Source: Terriglobia bacterium (GTDB lineage: Bacteria; Acidobacteriota; Terriglobia; UBA7540). From it: a DNA stretch of 8,892 nucleotides. The first letter of the stretch is position 1; each line of letters opens with the position of its first letter. Location: positions 1-8,892 of the forward strand of contig JALHUF010000220.1 in assembly GCA_022866195.1 (NCBI GenBank), in the 5' to 3' direction. The notes beneath the pieces were generated by a model that was not told the origin of the DNA, made no database searches, and saw nothing but the letters and a program-made list of their open reading frames with translations. Both the position numbers and the translations under genes were made by a program. Below, in pieces: positions 1 through 6,096 of the stretch.

Positions 1-1094
1 ATCAGGGCGATGCGCTTATTGAGGACGAGCGTCGCGACAGGCACCTTAACTCCATCCGTGAGGCGCGGGGCGAAGGCGTCGAAAATCTTCTGTCCGTAAG
101 CCGCTAGCAGCGCCTGCCGGAACCTTTCCGCCTCCCAACGCGGACGGAACGTCATCACATCCTCGACGAAATCGAGACTCGCCGGCGTGTCGGCCCGGGT
201 CTGGATGGCTTTGGCGACGCGCGCGGCTTCTGCGCCCAGTCGTTCTCCGCTCCAATCCCGCTTTTTCACCGCGTCCTGGGCGCGCCGGGTGGTGGCGTCG
301 TAAACGTTGATGTCGCCGGGAGCGCCCTGCAAGAAAAAGCAAAGCGGTCCGCCCCCGAAAGCCTCTTCCACGGTCTTCACCATCACGCCCGGGAAGTCGG
401 CGGAATATTGCAGGTTGTCCGGCCCAAACACTACCGGGTGGCAAGCGTAGTTCACCAGGATCGCCAGTGGTTTGCCGTCCGCCGTGTCCACGCGCAGCAC
501 CGAAACCGTCGGGTCCACCGGCGCCGTCGGCTCCCGCGTGGGATTGGTCCAGAACATCGTGACTTTTCCATCCGGATTCACACGGATCCGGTTGTAGCCG
601 ATGTAGGCGACGCCGTAGCCGGTGCCGAGCCGTGCCTCCACAGCGCGCAGCCGCGCTTCCTCGATGGCTTTCGCAATCTTTTCCAGCGCCGCCGTCTCCC
701 AGGCGGGAACCGCGTTTCCAGGATACTCATCCTGGATGACCGGGCCCGCGTGCGTGTGGGTGGCCTGCACGAGCACATAGGAGATCCCGCTAGTTTTCCG
801 CGCGGTCTCTCCCAGGCGCGCTAGTTGGGCCGGCCCGAAGGTACGCCCCAAATCCAGCACCACCAGCGCCAGCCGCTTTTCCCCCGCCTCGAGCACCAAC
901 ACGCGGGCGTACAAAGGATCCAGCGTCCCCTCCGCGCCCGCCTGCCGGTCGAAGTACCCCCACATCTTCTCGCCGGCGGGCGGAGTAATCTCAACCTTCG
1001 CCACGCCGGCCTTGAGCCCCGCGGCCTGAACAGAGGCTCCCATCGCCAGCGCCAACCAGCATCCGGCAAAAGCAACCTTCAGCATGCGCAGCAT
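1..1094 (-). CDS. Neutral/alkaline ceramidase-like secreted hydrolase, N-terminal part (runs off left edge)
   Basis: An open frame of 364 codons runs from ATG at 1094 to the left edge with no stop, so the C-terminus is missing. Residues 1-25 form a signal peptide ending around SVQAA. The mature part opens with AGVAKVEITPPAG (29-41), the usual opening of the neutral ceramidase N-terminal family (Pfam Ceramidase_alk). Family-like motifs follow: QATHTHAGP (110-118), whose histidines correspond to the zinc site; NYACHPVVFG (215-224), with a second likely zinc histidine at 219; and QGAPGDIN (256-263) at the place of the ceramidase nucleophile loop. In characterised neutral ceramidases that loop carries a catalytic serine (GDVSPN type). 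Here the residue after GDI is Asn, so true ceramidase activity is uncertain and another amide or ester hydrolase is possible. Upstream AGGAGGG lies 4 nt before ATG 1094; the in-frame ATG at 1085 is worse spaced (about 13 nt). No convincing promoter is visible in the 140 bp upstream. Confidence 0.85.
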   Translation of the reverse strand, partial: MLRMLKVAFAGCWLALAMGASVQAAGLKAGVAKVEITPPAGEKMWGYFDRQAGAEGTLDPLYARVLVLEAGEKRLALVVLDLGRTFGPAQLARLGETARKTSGISYVLVQATHTHAGPVIQDEYPGNAVPAWETAALEKIAKAIEEARLRAVEARLGTGYGVAYIGYNRIRVNPDGKVTMFWTNPTREPTAPVDPTVSVLRVDTADGKPLAILVNYACHPVVFGPDNLQYSADFPGVMVKTVEEAFGGGPLCFFLQGAPGDINVYDATTRRAQDAVKKRDWSGERLGAEAARVAKAIQTRADTPASLDFVEDVMTFRPRWEAERFRQALLAAYGQKIFDAFAPRLTDGVKVPVATLVLNKRIAL

Positions 1095-1234
1095 CGTCCC
1101 TCCTGGTGGTCCAGCGATAACCTGCCCGTAGCAAGCGACGAGCGCGGAAGGTTAACGCGAAACGTGTTGCTTGTCACCCGTTACTGAGGGAATGATTTGA
1201 GGAGGGCACACCTCGGGCAGACTAATTCCGTCGG

Positions 1235-1903
1235 CTACGGTTCGAATCGGATCTCTTTCATGCGCGCGAGCGGCAGCGAGAAATCAAATACCTCCGGGCT
1301 CGCGGGGTCGTACTGTTCAGTGATGCCCAAGAGGCGCGCCTCCGCGGGACGATCCGTGGGCATGAGAAATCGGGCGTCCTGCGTCTGCCCATCGCGGAGC
1401 GTCAGCTTTATTCGTTCTCCGTGGAACTCGATGCGATCGATCTTGGAGAACTCCAGCTCGTCTGCGCCTCCGCCCTCCAGCTGGACAGGAAACGTGGTTC
1501 TGGGCGGGACGGATTCCAACAACGAGCCGCGCCCTCCCGGAGGATAGAAATCCAGGTACACATCAGACAAGCAGGTCGTCTTACCGCTTTGGTCCGTCAC
1601 CGTGGCCGTGTACCCGAACCGCCTCCAGGTGTTGACAATCTGCTGGCGGTCTTCCGGGCTGCTGGTCACCACCGAATAGGGCAAGCTGCCCTTGCTCAGC
1701 CGCACCTTGACCACGCGCCGCTCTTTCAGGTCGAAGTGTTTGTAGAGGAGGGAGGAGAAGTCTTCCTTGACCAAAATGGCGTCGCGGTGGATGGTGACCT
1801 GTCTACCCTGCGGGTTAGTCTGGTAGATCGTATCGGCGGCAAGAGGGCCGCCGCCCAGCATCACCACTACCGCGAGCGCCGTCAGATTTCCTGCATAAAT
1901 CAT
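1235..1903 (-). CDS. Exported protein of unknown function, 222 aa
   Basis: The frame encodes 222 aa from ATG 1903. A TTG at 1915 would add four residues, but it lies inside the U-tract of the preceding terminator, so ATG 1903 is preferred although neither start has a good Shine-Dalgarno site. Residues 1-23 are a signal peptide (hydrophobic VVVMLGGG core, cleavage near PLAA-D). The mature protein is mixed beta/alpha. It contains a proline/glycine-rich FYPPGGRG segment and a C-terminal part with a KIDRIEFHG...IKLTLRDGQ rhythm, which suggests a beta-sheet domain of the 'stress the I-x-F and L-x-DG strand' type seen in many exported proteins. One cysteine remains in the mature part (TTCLSD). I do not recognise a family. 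It lies 140 bp upstream of the ceramidase-like gene on the same strand and may share a transcript with it. The terminator just before it separates it from the TPR gene. Confidence 0.75.
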   Translation of the reverse strand: MIYAGNLTALAVVVMLGGGPLAADTIYQTNPQGRQVTIHRDAILVKEDFSSLLYKHFDLKERRVVKVRLSKGSLPYSVVTSSPEDRQQIVNTWRRFGYTATVTDQSGKTTCLSDVYLDFYPPGGRGSLLESVPPRTTFPVQLEGGGADELEFSKIDRIEFHGERIKLTLRDGQTQDARFLMPTDRPAEARLLGITEQYDPASPEVFDFSLPLARMKEIRFEP

Positions 1904-1910
1904 GGCCGCT

Positions 1911-1946
1911 AACAAAAAGACCCCGCGGTATGATTCCCGCGAGGCC
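1911..1946 (-). terminator. Rho-independent terminator of the 359-aa TPR gene
   Basis: Read on the minus strand, CCTCGCGG (1944-1937) pairs with CCGCGGGG (1928-1921) across an 8-nt loop. Two further weak pairs lie at the base, and a run of five T plus TTGTT follows (1918-1911). It starts 21 nt after the TPR gene stop codon. The stem is 8 bp with one G-U pair, then the U-tract, a canonical intrinsic terminator. Confidence 0.85.
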
Positions 1947-1967
1947 CGAAGCTTAAAGCGTGCAAAG

Positions 1968-3047
1968 CTATTTCTTCTTCTTTTTCTCGGACTTGTACAC
2001 GGTCTGGATCTGTCCCTGGACGGTCTGCAATAAGGCCTGCGCCGTCGCCGCGTTCTTCCCGTTCGGCTCGAGCTTCAAATAGTTCTCCAGCGCCTCAACG
2101 GTGCCGGGAACGGCAACCACTTTCCCGTCGGGAGTCATCGTGGCCTTGCCCATAAACGCTTGCCCCAGCCAGAAGAAAGCATCGGCGTATTTCGGGTCGA
2201 TTTCCGTGGCCTTCTTGAAGGCGTTCGCGGCATCGTCCATCTTGCCCATGTTGTAGCTCACGGCGCCTAGGTTGAAGTAGTAGCGGGCAGCCCCGGCGGG
2301 GTTGAGTTCGGCAGCTTTCTGGAACTCCGCCAAGGCTTCCGCGGACTTCCCCATCTCGGCATATACGTTGCCCAGATTGTTGTGCACATCAGGGTTCGCA
2401 GGATTGGCCTCGCTCGCCTTCCGGTAGTACTCCACGGCCCGATCATACTGCCGGGACTTGTGATAGCTCTCGCCCAACTTCGCCAGGATGACAGGAATAT
2501 TCGTACCCTTGGCCAACGGGAGCGCCTGCTCAAACATCGCGGCGGCTTCGACGTATTTCTTCTCCCCCAGGAGCACCTCCCCTTGCTCGTAGAGCCCTTT
2601 CAGGCCCGTGAACTGTTTGACATCCTTATCCGCCTCGTCCTTTTGCTTTTGCAGTTCAGGGTTGGCGGCCAATTGCCTCGCTTGGTCATCCTGCGCCCGC
2701 GCCCTCTCCTTGGCCAAATCGAAATTCAGCTCGGTCGGGTCCCCGATCCCAACATGCGTGCCCAGGAAAAAGACATCCCTGCCGCTCGGATCCACAAGCG
2801 TGACCTTATAGTCGGCGGGCGCCAATCCGATGTGCGTGTATTCGCCTTTCTTATTCGTCTTGACCTCGGATTTCCACTTCACATTCTGACGCTCGATACG
2901 CAGCTTGTAGCCGACCAGGGGGTTCCCCTTCTCGTCCTTGCACACCCCGGTGAGCGAACCCAACTGCGCGAAGACGGGGCTCGCGCCTGCGAGGAGCATG
3001 AGCACGACAGCCAACCCCATCACCTTCCGCACTCCCGACAGCGACAT
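1968..3047 (-). CDS. Secreted CnaB-like/TPR protein, 359 aa
   Basis: The start is ATG 3047: AGGAGG lies 5 nt upstream, whereas the ATG at 3062 would overlap that site. Residues 1-27 are a signal peptide (VVLMLLAG core, ASPVFA-Q cleavage). Residues ~30-113 form a carboxypeptidase-regulatory/CnaB-like beta domain (LTGVCKDEKGNPLVG, then KTNKKGEYTHIGLAPADYKV). A charged coiled linker (114-150) leads to at least four TPR units at ~151-287 with the usual G-Y-A-A-P spacing (for example NNLGNVYAEMGKSAEALAEF), a less regular final unit, and a pentalysine C-terminus. TPRs bind protein partners; the protein should act outside the inner membrane, but no partner is identifiable. It has its own promoter and terminator, so it is a single-gene transcription unit. 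This architecture is common in Acidobacteriota; the biological role is unknown. Confidence 0.9.
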   Translation of the reverse strand: MSLSGVRKVMGLAVVLMLLAGASPVFAQLGSLTGVCKDEKGNPLVGYKLRIERQNVKWKSEVKTNKKGEYTHIGLAPADYKVTLVDPSGRDVFFLGTHVGIGDPTELNFDLAKERARAQDDQARQLAANPELQKQKDEADKDVKQFTGLKGLYEQGEVLLGEKKYVEAAAMFEQALPLAKGTNIPVILAKLGESYHKSRQYDRAVEYYRKASEANPANPDVHNNLGNVYAEMGKSAEALAEFQKAAELNPAGAARYYFNLGAVSYNMGKMDDAANAFKKATEIDPKYADAFFWLGQAFMGKATMTPDGKVVAVPGTVEALENYLKLEPNGKNAATAQALLQTVQGQIQTVYKSEKKKKK

Positions 3048-3052
3048 AATTG

Positions 3053-3058
3053 CCTCCT
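3053..3058 (-). promoter_or_regulatory. Shine-Dalgarno site that fixes the TPR gene start
   Basis: AGGAGG on the minus strand, 5 nt before ATG 3047. Because it lies downstream of the alternative ATG at 3062, it argues for the 359-aa rather than the 364-aa product. Confidence 0.85.
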
Positions 3059-3078
3059 GCATCTGATACCTTCACTCT

Positions 3079-3107
3079 ATTGTACCCTTTTTGAGATGGT
3101 GACTCAA
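3079..3107 (-). promoter_or_regulatory. Sigma-70-type promoter of the TPR gene
   Basis: Minus strand: -35 TTGAGT (3107-3102), a 17-nt spacer, and -10 TACAAT (3084-3079), matching 4/6 and 5/6 consensus bases. The expected start of transcription near 3072 gives a leader of about 25 nt containing the Shine-Dalgarno site. This is the clearest housekeeping promoter in the window. Confidence 0.75.
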
Positions 3108-3179
3108 CCCCATTGGTTTTCTCGGTGACACACCACCTTGAGCACATTGAGTTTGACAGTCGTCGCGAAAAGCTGTAGC

Positions 3180-3236
3180 CGAGGCCGGAGAAGTCTCATT
3201 GGCCGCATCTGTGATGCCGGTTACGATCCGGCCTCG
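3180..3236. repeat. Perfect 10-bp inverted repeat with nested hairpin
   Basis: CGAGGCCGGA (3180-3189) and its exact complement TCCGGCCTCG (3227-3236) enclose 37 nt. That loop contains a second small hairpin, GCATC-TGT-GATGC. The element sits ~70 bp upstream of the TPR promoter in DNA with no supported gene. There is no U-tract on either side, so it is not an obvious terminator. The remaining sequence from 3108 to 3314 shows nothing else I can support. Confidence 0.4.
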
Positions 3237-3314
3237 CACCGTGGAGCTCACCTCCACCGATCAGCTACCATGGCCTTACCTTGAGGGCTGGCGCGGTCAT
3301 TCGTGCGCCACGCC

Positions 3315-3431
3315 TTATTCCTTGAACTCAAGTTGCTTCTCAATCTCCTTCACCACCTCGTCAGGAAGACGGAGAGCCTTCTGCTGCTCCCGGAGGATGG
3401 CCCGCTCGCGCGCGGAAATGAAGCCGTCGTC
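3315..3431 (-). pseudogene. Remnant of a paralogue of the 486-aa TPR protein (C-terminal domain only)
   Basis: The minus-strand frame ending at TAA 3315-3317 encodes 38 residues starting DDGFISARERAIL and ending in EFKE. They align without gaps to the last 38 residues of the 486-aa protein (GDGVISADEREVL...RFKE), with 20/38 identical by hand count, and both end at the same place. In frame, a TAA stop lies just upstream at 3438-3440 and there is no start codon. An alternative frame upstream reads ...SAIELKP, which could be the rest of the domain after a frameshift (compare FSEL before GDG in the intact gene). This is a decayed gene end, separated from the queC remnant by the MITE-like element. 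Confidence 0.75.
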
Positions 3432-3506
3432 GCGGTTTTAGTTCAATCGCGCTCTCCACGTCAATGAAAATAACCAATCGCCCTCGTGGCGGGGAAGACC
3501 GAAGGG

Positions 3507-3645
3507 CTAGCAGGATGCTGAAAAACCCTCTTTGTCATGCTGAGCGCCAGCGAAGCATCTCTGGCGCGTCTGGCAACAGAAGACTTTAGATCCTTCGCTT
3601 CGCTCAGGATGACATGCTCCCAGGCCTTTTTCAGCACCGTTCTAG
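3507..3645. mobile_element. MITE-like/REP-like palindromic element, ~139 bp
   Basis: Outer inverted ends of the form CTAGnAnGnTGCTGAAAAA lie at 3507-3525 and, inverted, at 3627-3645. The inner 10 bp TGCTGAAAAA/TTTTTCAGCA are perfect. Subterminal inverted segments follow: GTCATGCTGAGCGCCAGCGAAGCATC (3534-3559) against the complement of the segment at 3588-3613, so the whole element can fold back on itself. The 'CATCCTGAGCGAAGCGAAGGATC' core belongs to a repeat class I know from Acidobacteriota and other soil and sediment bacteria. There is no transposase, so it would be non-autonomous. Its right end overlaps the stop codon of the queC remnant. Whether CTAG belongs to the element or to a target duplication cannot be told from one copy. 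Confidence 0.7.
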
Positions 3646-3773
3646 AAACGCGGGACATCAGGGCGGATGTAACTCGGGCGGACAGCGTAAGGGATGGGAT
3701 CAGGTACCCCGGCCTCGGCAAAGGCCCGCAAGCGCAACGCGCAACTATCGCAGACCCCGCAGGCAACCTCGTC
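3642..3773 (-). pseudogene. Displaced 3' end of queC (43 codons plus stop)
   Basis: On the minus strand, from GAC 3773 to TAG 3644-3642, the frame encodes [18 protein letters not shown]... ending in [10 protein letters not shown]. It matches QueC from residue ~219 to the end and keeps three of the four zinc cysteines. The 99-bp core 3669-3767 differs from 6124-6222 at five positions, all synonymous third-codon changes. The two tails differ only after SY (IRPDVPRF here, ARRPGTPP in the intact gene). There is no start codon, PP-loop or substrate-binding part, so it cannot be functional alone. It begins immediately after the stop of the 245-aa gene (3779) and ends in the MITE-like element. Confidence 0.9.
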
Positions 3774-3778
3774 CGCGC

Positions 3779-4516
3779 TCAGTGTGGGGCCTTTTTCAGG
3801 ACCTCGATCAAAGCATCCTCAGCGCCCGCGGCCCGAAGTCTCCGCTCCGCCTCCGCGGAAACCGCGAAGGCAATCCCTCGTTCCGCCGCGAGCTTCGCAA
3901 CGCGTGTTTGCGGGACTTCATTCTTCAAGAGTTCGAGGATGTTGGCCTCGGTCAGGCGCGAAAGGGTTACGGTAATCTCGACGGATGCGCTCGATATACC
4001 GCCGGGACCTCGCGCCGTCAGTTGGTAAGTCACACCCGCCATGGGTGCCACAGTCTTGGTACCACGCGCGGGGACACGCCCGAGGTCGGGGGCGATCTCC
4101 ACCGCAGAAGCATTCGCGGTGTTCCAGGAGAGCTGAGTCGTCTGCCCACGCTCAATAGCGTGGCTGGCGGCAGTGAATTCGACCCATGGCTTGGCAGACA
4201 CGCCGCGAAGGCGCATCGCCTGTTCGCGCAAGGTTCCGGCCTGCGCCAGCTCCCCGAGGGAGTCGTAGGCCTCTGCCAGCAAGTCCAAGTTCTGAGGGTT
4301 GGCCGGACAGGCAAAGAGCGCGCTCCGCAAGAGAGTGCGAGCCTCGGCTTGGCGATCGCTCTCGCCCATCGCCTTAGCGCGGCGGATGTCATCGCGCGCG
4401 TCCGCGCAGCGGTCGGCACTCCGCGCAACGAGTGGCCCAAGAAGGAACAGCTCCGAACATCCCAATAACGTTAGGCAGCATGGAAGACGCAGAAATGATC
4501 GCAACGCCCGGTTCAC
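3779..4516 (-). CDS. Exported TPR-like/Ig-like protein, 245 aa, putative lipoprotein
   Basis: It starts at GTG 4516, with GGAGGAG ending 4 nt upstream, 27 nt after the stop of the 486-aa gene, so the two form an operon. The N-terminus has a possible lipobox LLGC (Cys20), but hydrophobic sequence continues to ~30, so an ordinary signal peptide or anchor is also possible. Residues ~35-105 form a TPR-like helical pair ([32 protein letters not shown]). Residues ~110-184 are an Ig-like beta domain of a type common in Acidobacteriota ([30 protein letters not shown]). Residues ~187-242 form a C-terminal helical domain ([36 protein letters not shown]), also seen attached to TPR and peptidase proteins in this phylum. 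No catalytic residues are recognisable; it is likely an envelope scaffold or partner of its operon neighbour. The gene ends directly against the displaced queC tail. Confidence 0.85.
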   Translation of the reverse strand: MNRALRSFLRLPCCLTLLGCSELFLLGPLVARSADRCADARDDIRRAKAMGESDRQAEARTLLRSALFACPANPQNLDLLAEAYDSLGELAQAGTLREQAMRLRGVSAKPWVEFTAASHAIERGQTTQLSWNTANASAVEIAPDLGRVPARGTKTVAPMAGVTYQLTARGPGGISSASVEITVTLSRLTEANILELLKNEVPQTRVAKLAAERGIAFAVSAEAERRLRAAGAEDALIEVLKKAPH

Positions 4517-4543
4517 AGTTCTCCTCCTTCCCCAGAAGGTCTT

Positions 4544-6004
4544 TCACTCCTTGAAGCGGAACTGCGCTTCCACTTGCTTCACCAGACCGTCAGGAAGGTG
4601 AAGGGTTTTCTTCCTCGTCATCAAGACCTCTCGTTCGTCCGCCGAGATGACACCGTCTCCGGCCAACTCGCTGAACAATTCACGATACTTGTCCAAGTTC
4701 TGCTTAAGGACGAGGAAGCGCTTGGCTTCGGAATCCACCACTTGCATGGCCCTCCCTTCCTTGACCTCGTAGTCAGCCCCCTCCGCCGAAAGCTGCTTCC
4801 GAAAGGCTTCGCTCGGTTCCTGCTTCTGACTTTCAACCCGCTTGCGGACATAGGCCCGGAAACTGTGAACTGCCGGAGATTCGTTCTCCGGCCACCCGTC
4901 GAGCGGAATATCAACCGTCAGTGGCTGGGAGGGAGCCTGAGGCGCTTGCGGCAGAGACGCGGCTTCGACGGCCTGCTTCATGAATTGATGTTCTTGTTCC
5001 TTTTGCAGCACCCCACGGTCGTGCTGGAGCCGCGCGATGGTGTCACGGAAGTATTTCTCGCCAGGATCGAGGCCCAGGGCCTGCCGATAGGACTGTTCCG
5101 CATCGTTCAGATGTGCGTTGGCTTCATCCAGGACATTGTTCCGCATGGCAGAAGCCGCCAGGGCTTCATGCGCTACGCCGAGATTGTACTGGCGGGCAGC
5201 CTCGGTATCCCGGGCTTTCTCCTTGATGGACGCCCCCTTCCAAGTCTCCAGGGCCTGCCGCCAGTTTCCCGCGAGAGCCTGAGCGTTGCCTGGCTTCAAT
5301 TCACCGTCCACGGCTAGGAGAACACTCCGGGGCTCATCATAGCCAGCCACCAATCTCAATGTGTTGGCTGCGGCTTGTTCGATGAGCGAACTGAGGATGG
5401 CTTGAGGTGACTGCAGTTGCCCCGCTCTAACACCATAGCCCTGCCCGGCACATCGCGTTGGGCCCGCGATGGCTGACTCGGCATTGTACGTGGGTTGGAG
5501 TACTTGGCTGTGCACAACCGCCTGGGACTTGGCCTCGCTCACCTGAACCGTCACGGAAAGGCTGCCGTTGGAGACCAAGTATGTCATCTCGGCCTCTTGG
5601 AACTGGCAGTCCTCGACCTCGCGCGCGTTGCCTTTCTTGTCGTACTCGGTGTGCGAGCCGGTGTGGACGTTGACGGACTCGACGCGTCTCTGGTTCTCGA
5701 CCGTGGCCTCGGATTGGTTCACTGTGAATTGAAGGAACGTCGGCGCAGTCGGCGTCGGCTTGAAGTTTTCGCGGATGAGGTTCTGATCCAGCAGCCCTTT
5801 AAGCTGGCTGGCCCAGATCGTGCCTCGCGGGTCAGTTGAATTAGCGTCCACCCGCAGCTCTCTGCCGGGGGTAACGAAGGCCGGCGGATGATGCATGAGG
5901 AAAGTCACGCGCGTCTTGCTGATTCCAAACTTGGCCAGTAATTGGGCAGCTGGAACTACTAGGCAACCTAGGACGAGAAGAAGAGCCGCCTCACGCCGAT
6001 TCAT
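4544..6004 (-). CDS. Exported TPR protein with C-terminal EF-hand/TerB-like segment, 486 aa
   Basis: ATG 6004 is preferred: GGGGAGG lies 9 nt upstream. A TTG at 6037 would add 11 non-hydrophobic residues and would place that site inside the gene. Residues 1-24 are a signal peptide or lipoprotein signal (LVLGC, Cys14). Residues ~30-180 are beta-rich with no family I recognise. Residues ~225-330 are helical and TPR-like (NWRQALETWKGASI, ARQYNLGVAHEALA, AEQSYRQALGLDPGEKY). A proline/glutamine linker (351-361) leads to a charged helical region. The last ~40 residues (AGDGVISADEREVL...LPDGLVKQVE) have the D-G-x-I-x-x-x-E-R pattern seen in TerB-like and EF-hand-like helical hairpins. A relic of a paralogue of this C-terminus lies at 3315-3431. 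It is the first gene of an operon with the 245-aa gene. The N-terminal beta plus TPR layout is reminiscent of envelope lipoproteins; the function is unknown. Confidence 0.88.
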   Translation of the reverse strand: MNRREAALLLVLGCLVVPAAQLLAKFGISKTRVTFLMHHPPAFVTPGRELRVDANSTDPRGTIWASQLKGLLDQNLIRENFKPTPTAPTFLQFTVNQSEATVENQRRVESVNVHTGSHTEYDKKGNAREVEDCQFQEAEMTYLVSNGSLSVTVQVSEAKSQAVVHSQVLQPTYNAESAIAGPTRCAGQGYGVRAGQLQSPQAILSSLIEQAAANTLRLVAGYDEPRSVLLAVDGELKPGNAQALAGNWRQALETWKGASIKEKARDTEAARQYNLGVAHEALAASAMRNNVLDEANAHLNDAEQSYRQALGLDPGEKYFRDTIARLQHDRGVLQKEQEHQFMKQAVEAASLPQAPQAPSQPLTVDIPLDGWPENESPAVHSFRAYVRKRVESQKQEPSEAFRKQLSAEGADYEVKEGRAMQVVDSEAKRFLVLKQNLDKYRELFSELAGDGVISADEREVLMTRKKTLHLPDGLVKQVEAQFRFKE

Positions 6005-6052
6005 GGCCGCGCACCTCCCCTTTTCGAAGGTTAGCAAAATGTTGTTGGCGAC

Positions 6053-6080
6053 ACTCTAACACAAACTGAGTCTAAGTCAA
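6053..6080 (-). promoter_or_regulatory. Probable sigma-70-type promoter of the 486/245-aa operon
   Basis: Minus strand: -35 TTGACT (6080-6075, 5/6), a 16-nt spacer, and -10 TAGAGT (6058-6053, 4/6), in the 92-bp gap between the queC stop and ATG 6004. It would let the TPR pair be expressed independently of queC. Confidence 0.5.
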
Positions 6081-6096
6081 GGCGGGCAGAAGCAAC

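Noticed and set aside
1239..1249. GGTTCGAATC-like tRNA T-loop
   Set aside because: It is the last codons of the 222-aa gene (EIRFEP); no acceptor, anticodon or D arm can be folded around it.
2382..3128. Plus-strand open frame of 248 codons
   Set aside because: It is antisense to the TPR gene and crosses its promoter and start; it is a GC-rich shadow frame.
3461..3766. Minus-strand open frame of 101 codons
   Set aside because: It reads the queC remnant out of frame and then straight through the MITE-like element (VILSEAKDL type spurious translation).
3614..4468. Long plus-strand open frame (284 codons)
   Set aside because: It lies antisense to the 245-aa gene and the queC tail, has low-complexity arginine/proline-rich content and no domain, and the minus strand has a signal peptide, Ig-like domain and ribosome site.
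4574..5317. Plus-strand open frame of 247 codons
   Set aside because: It is antisense to the 486-aa gene, whose minus-strand frame has the domain structure and a paralogous relic.
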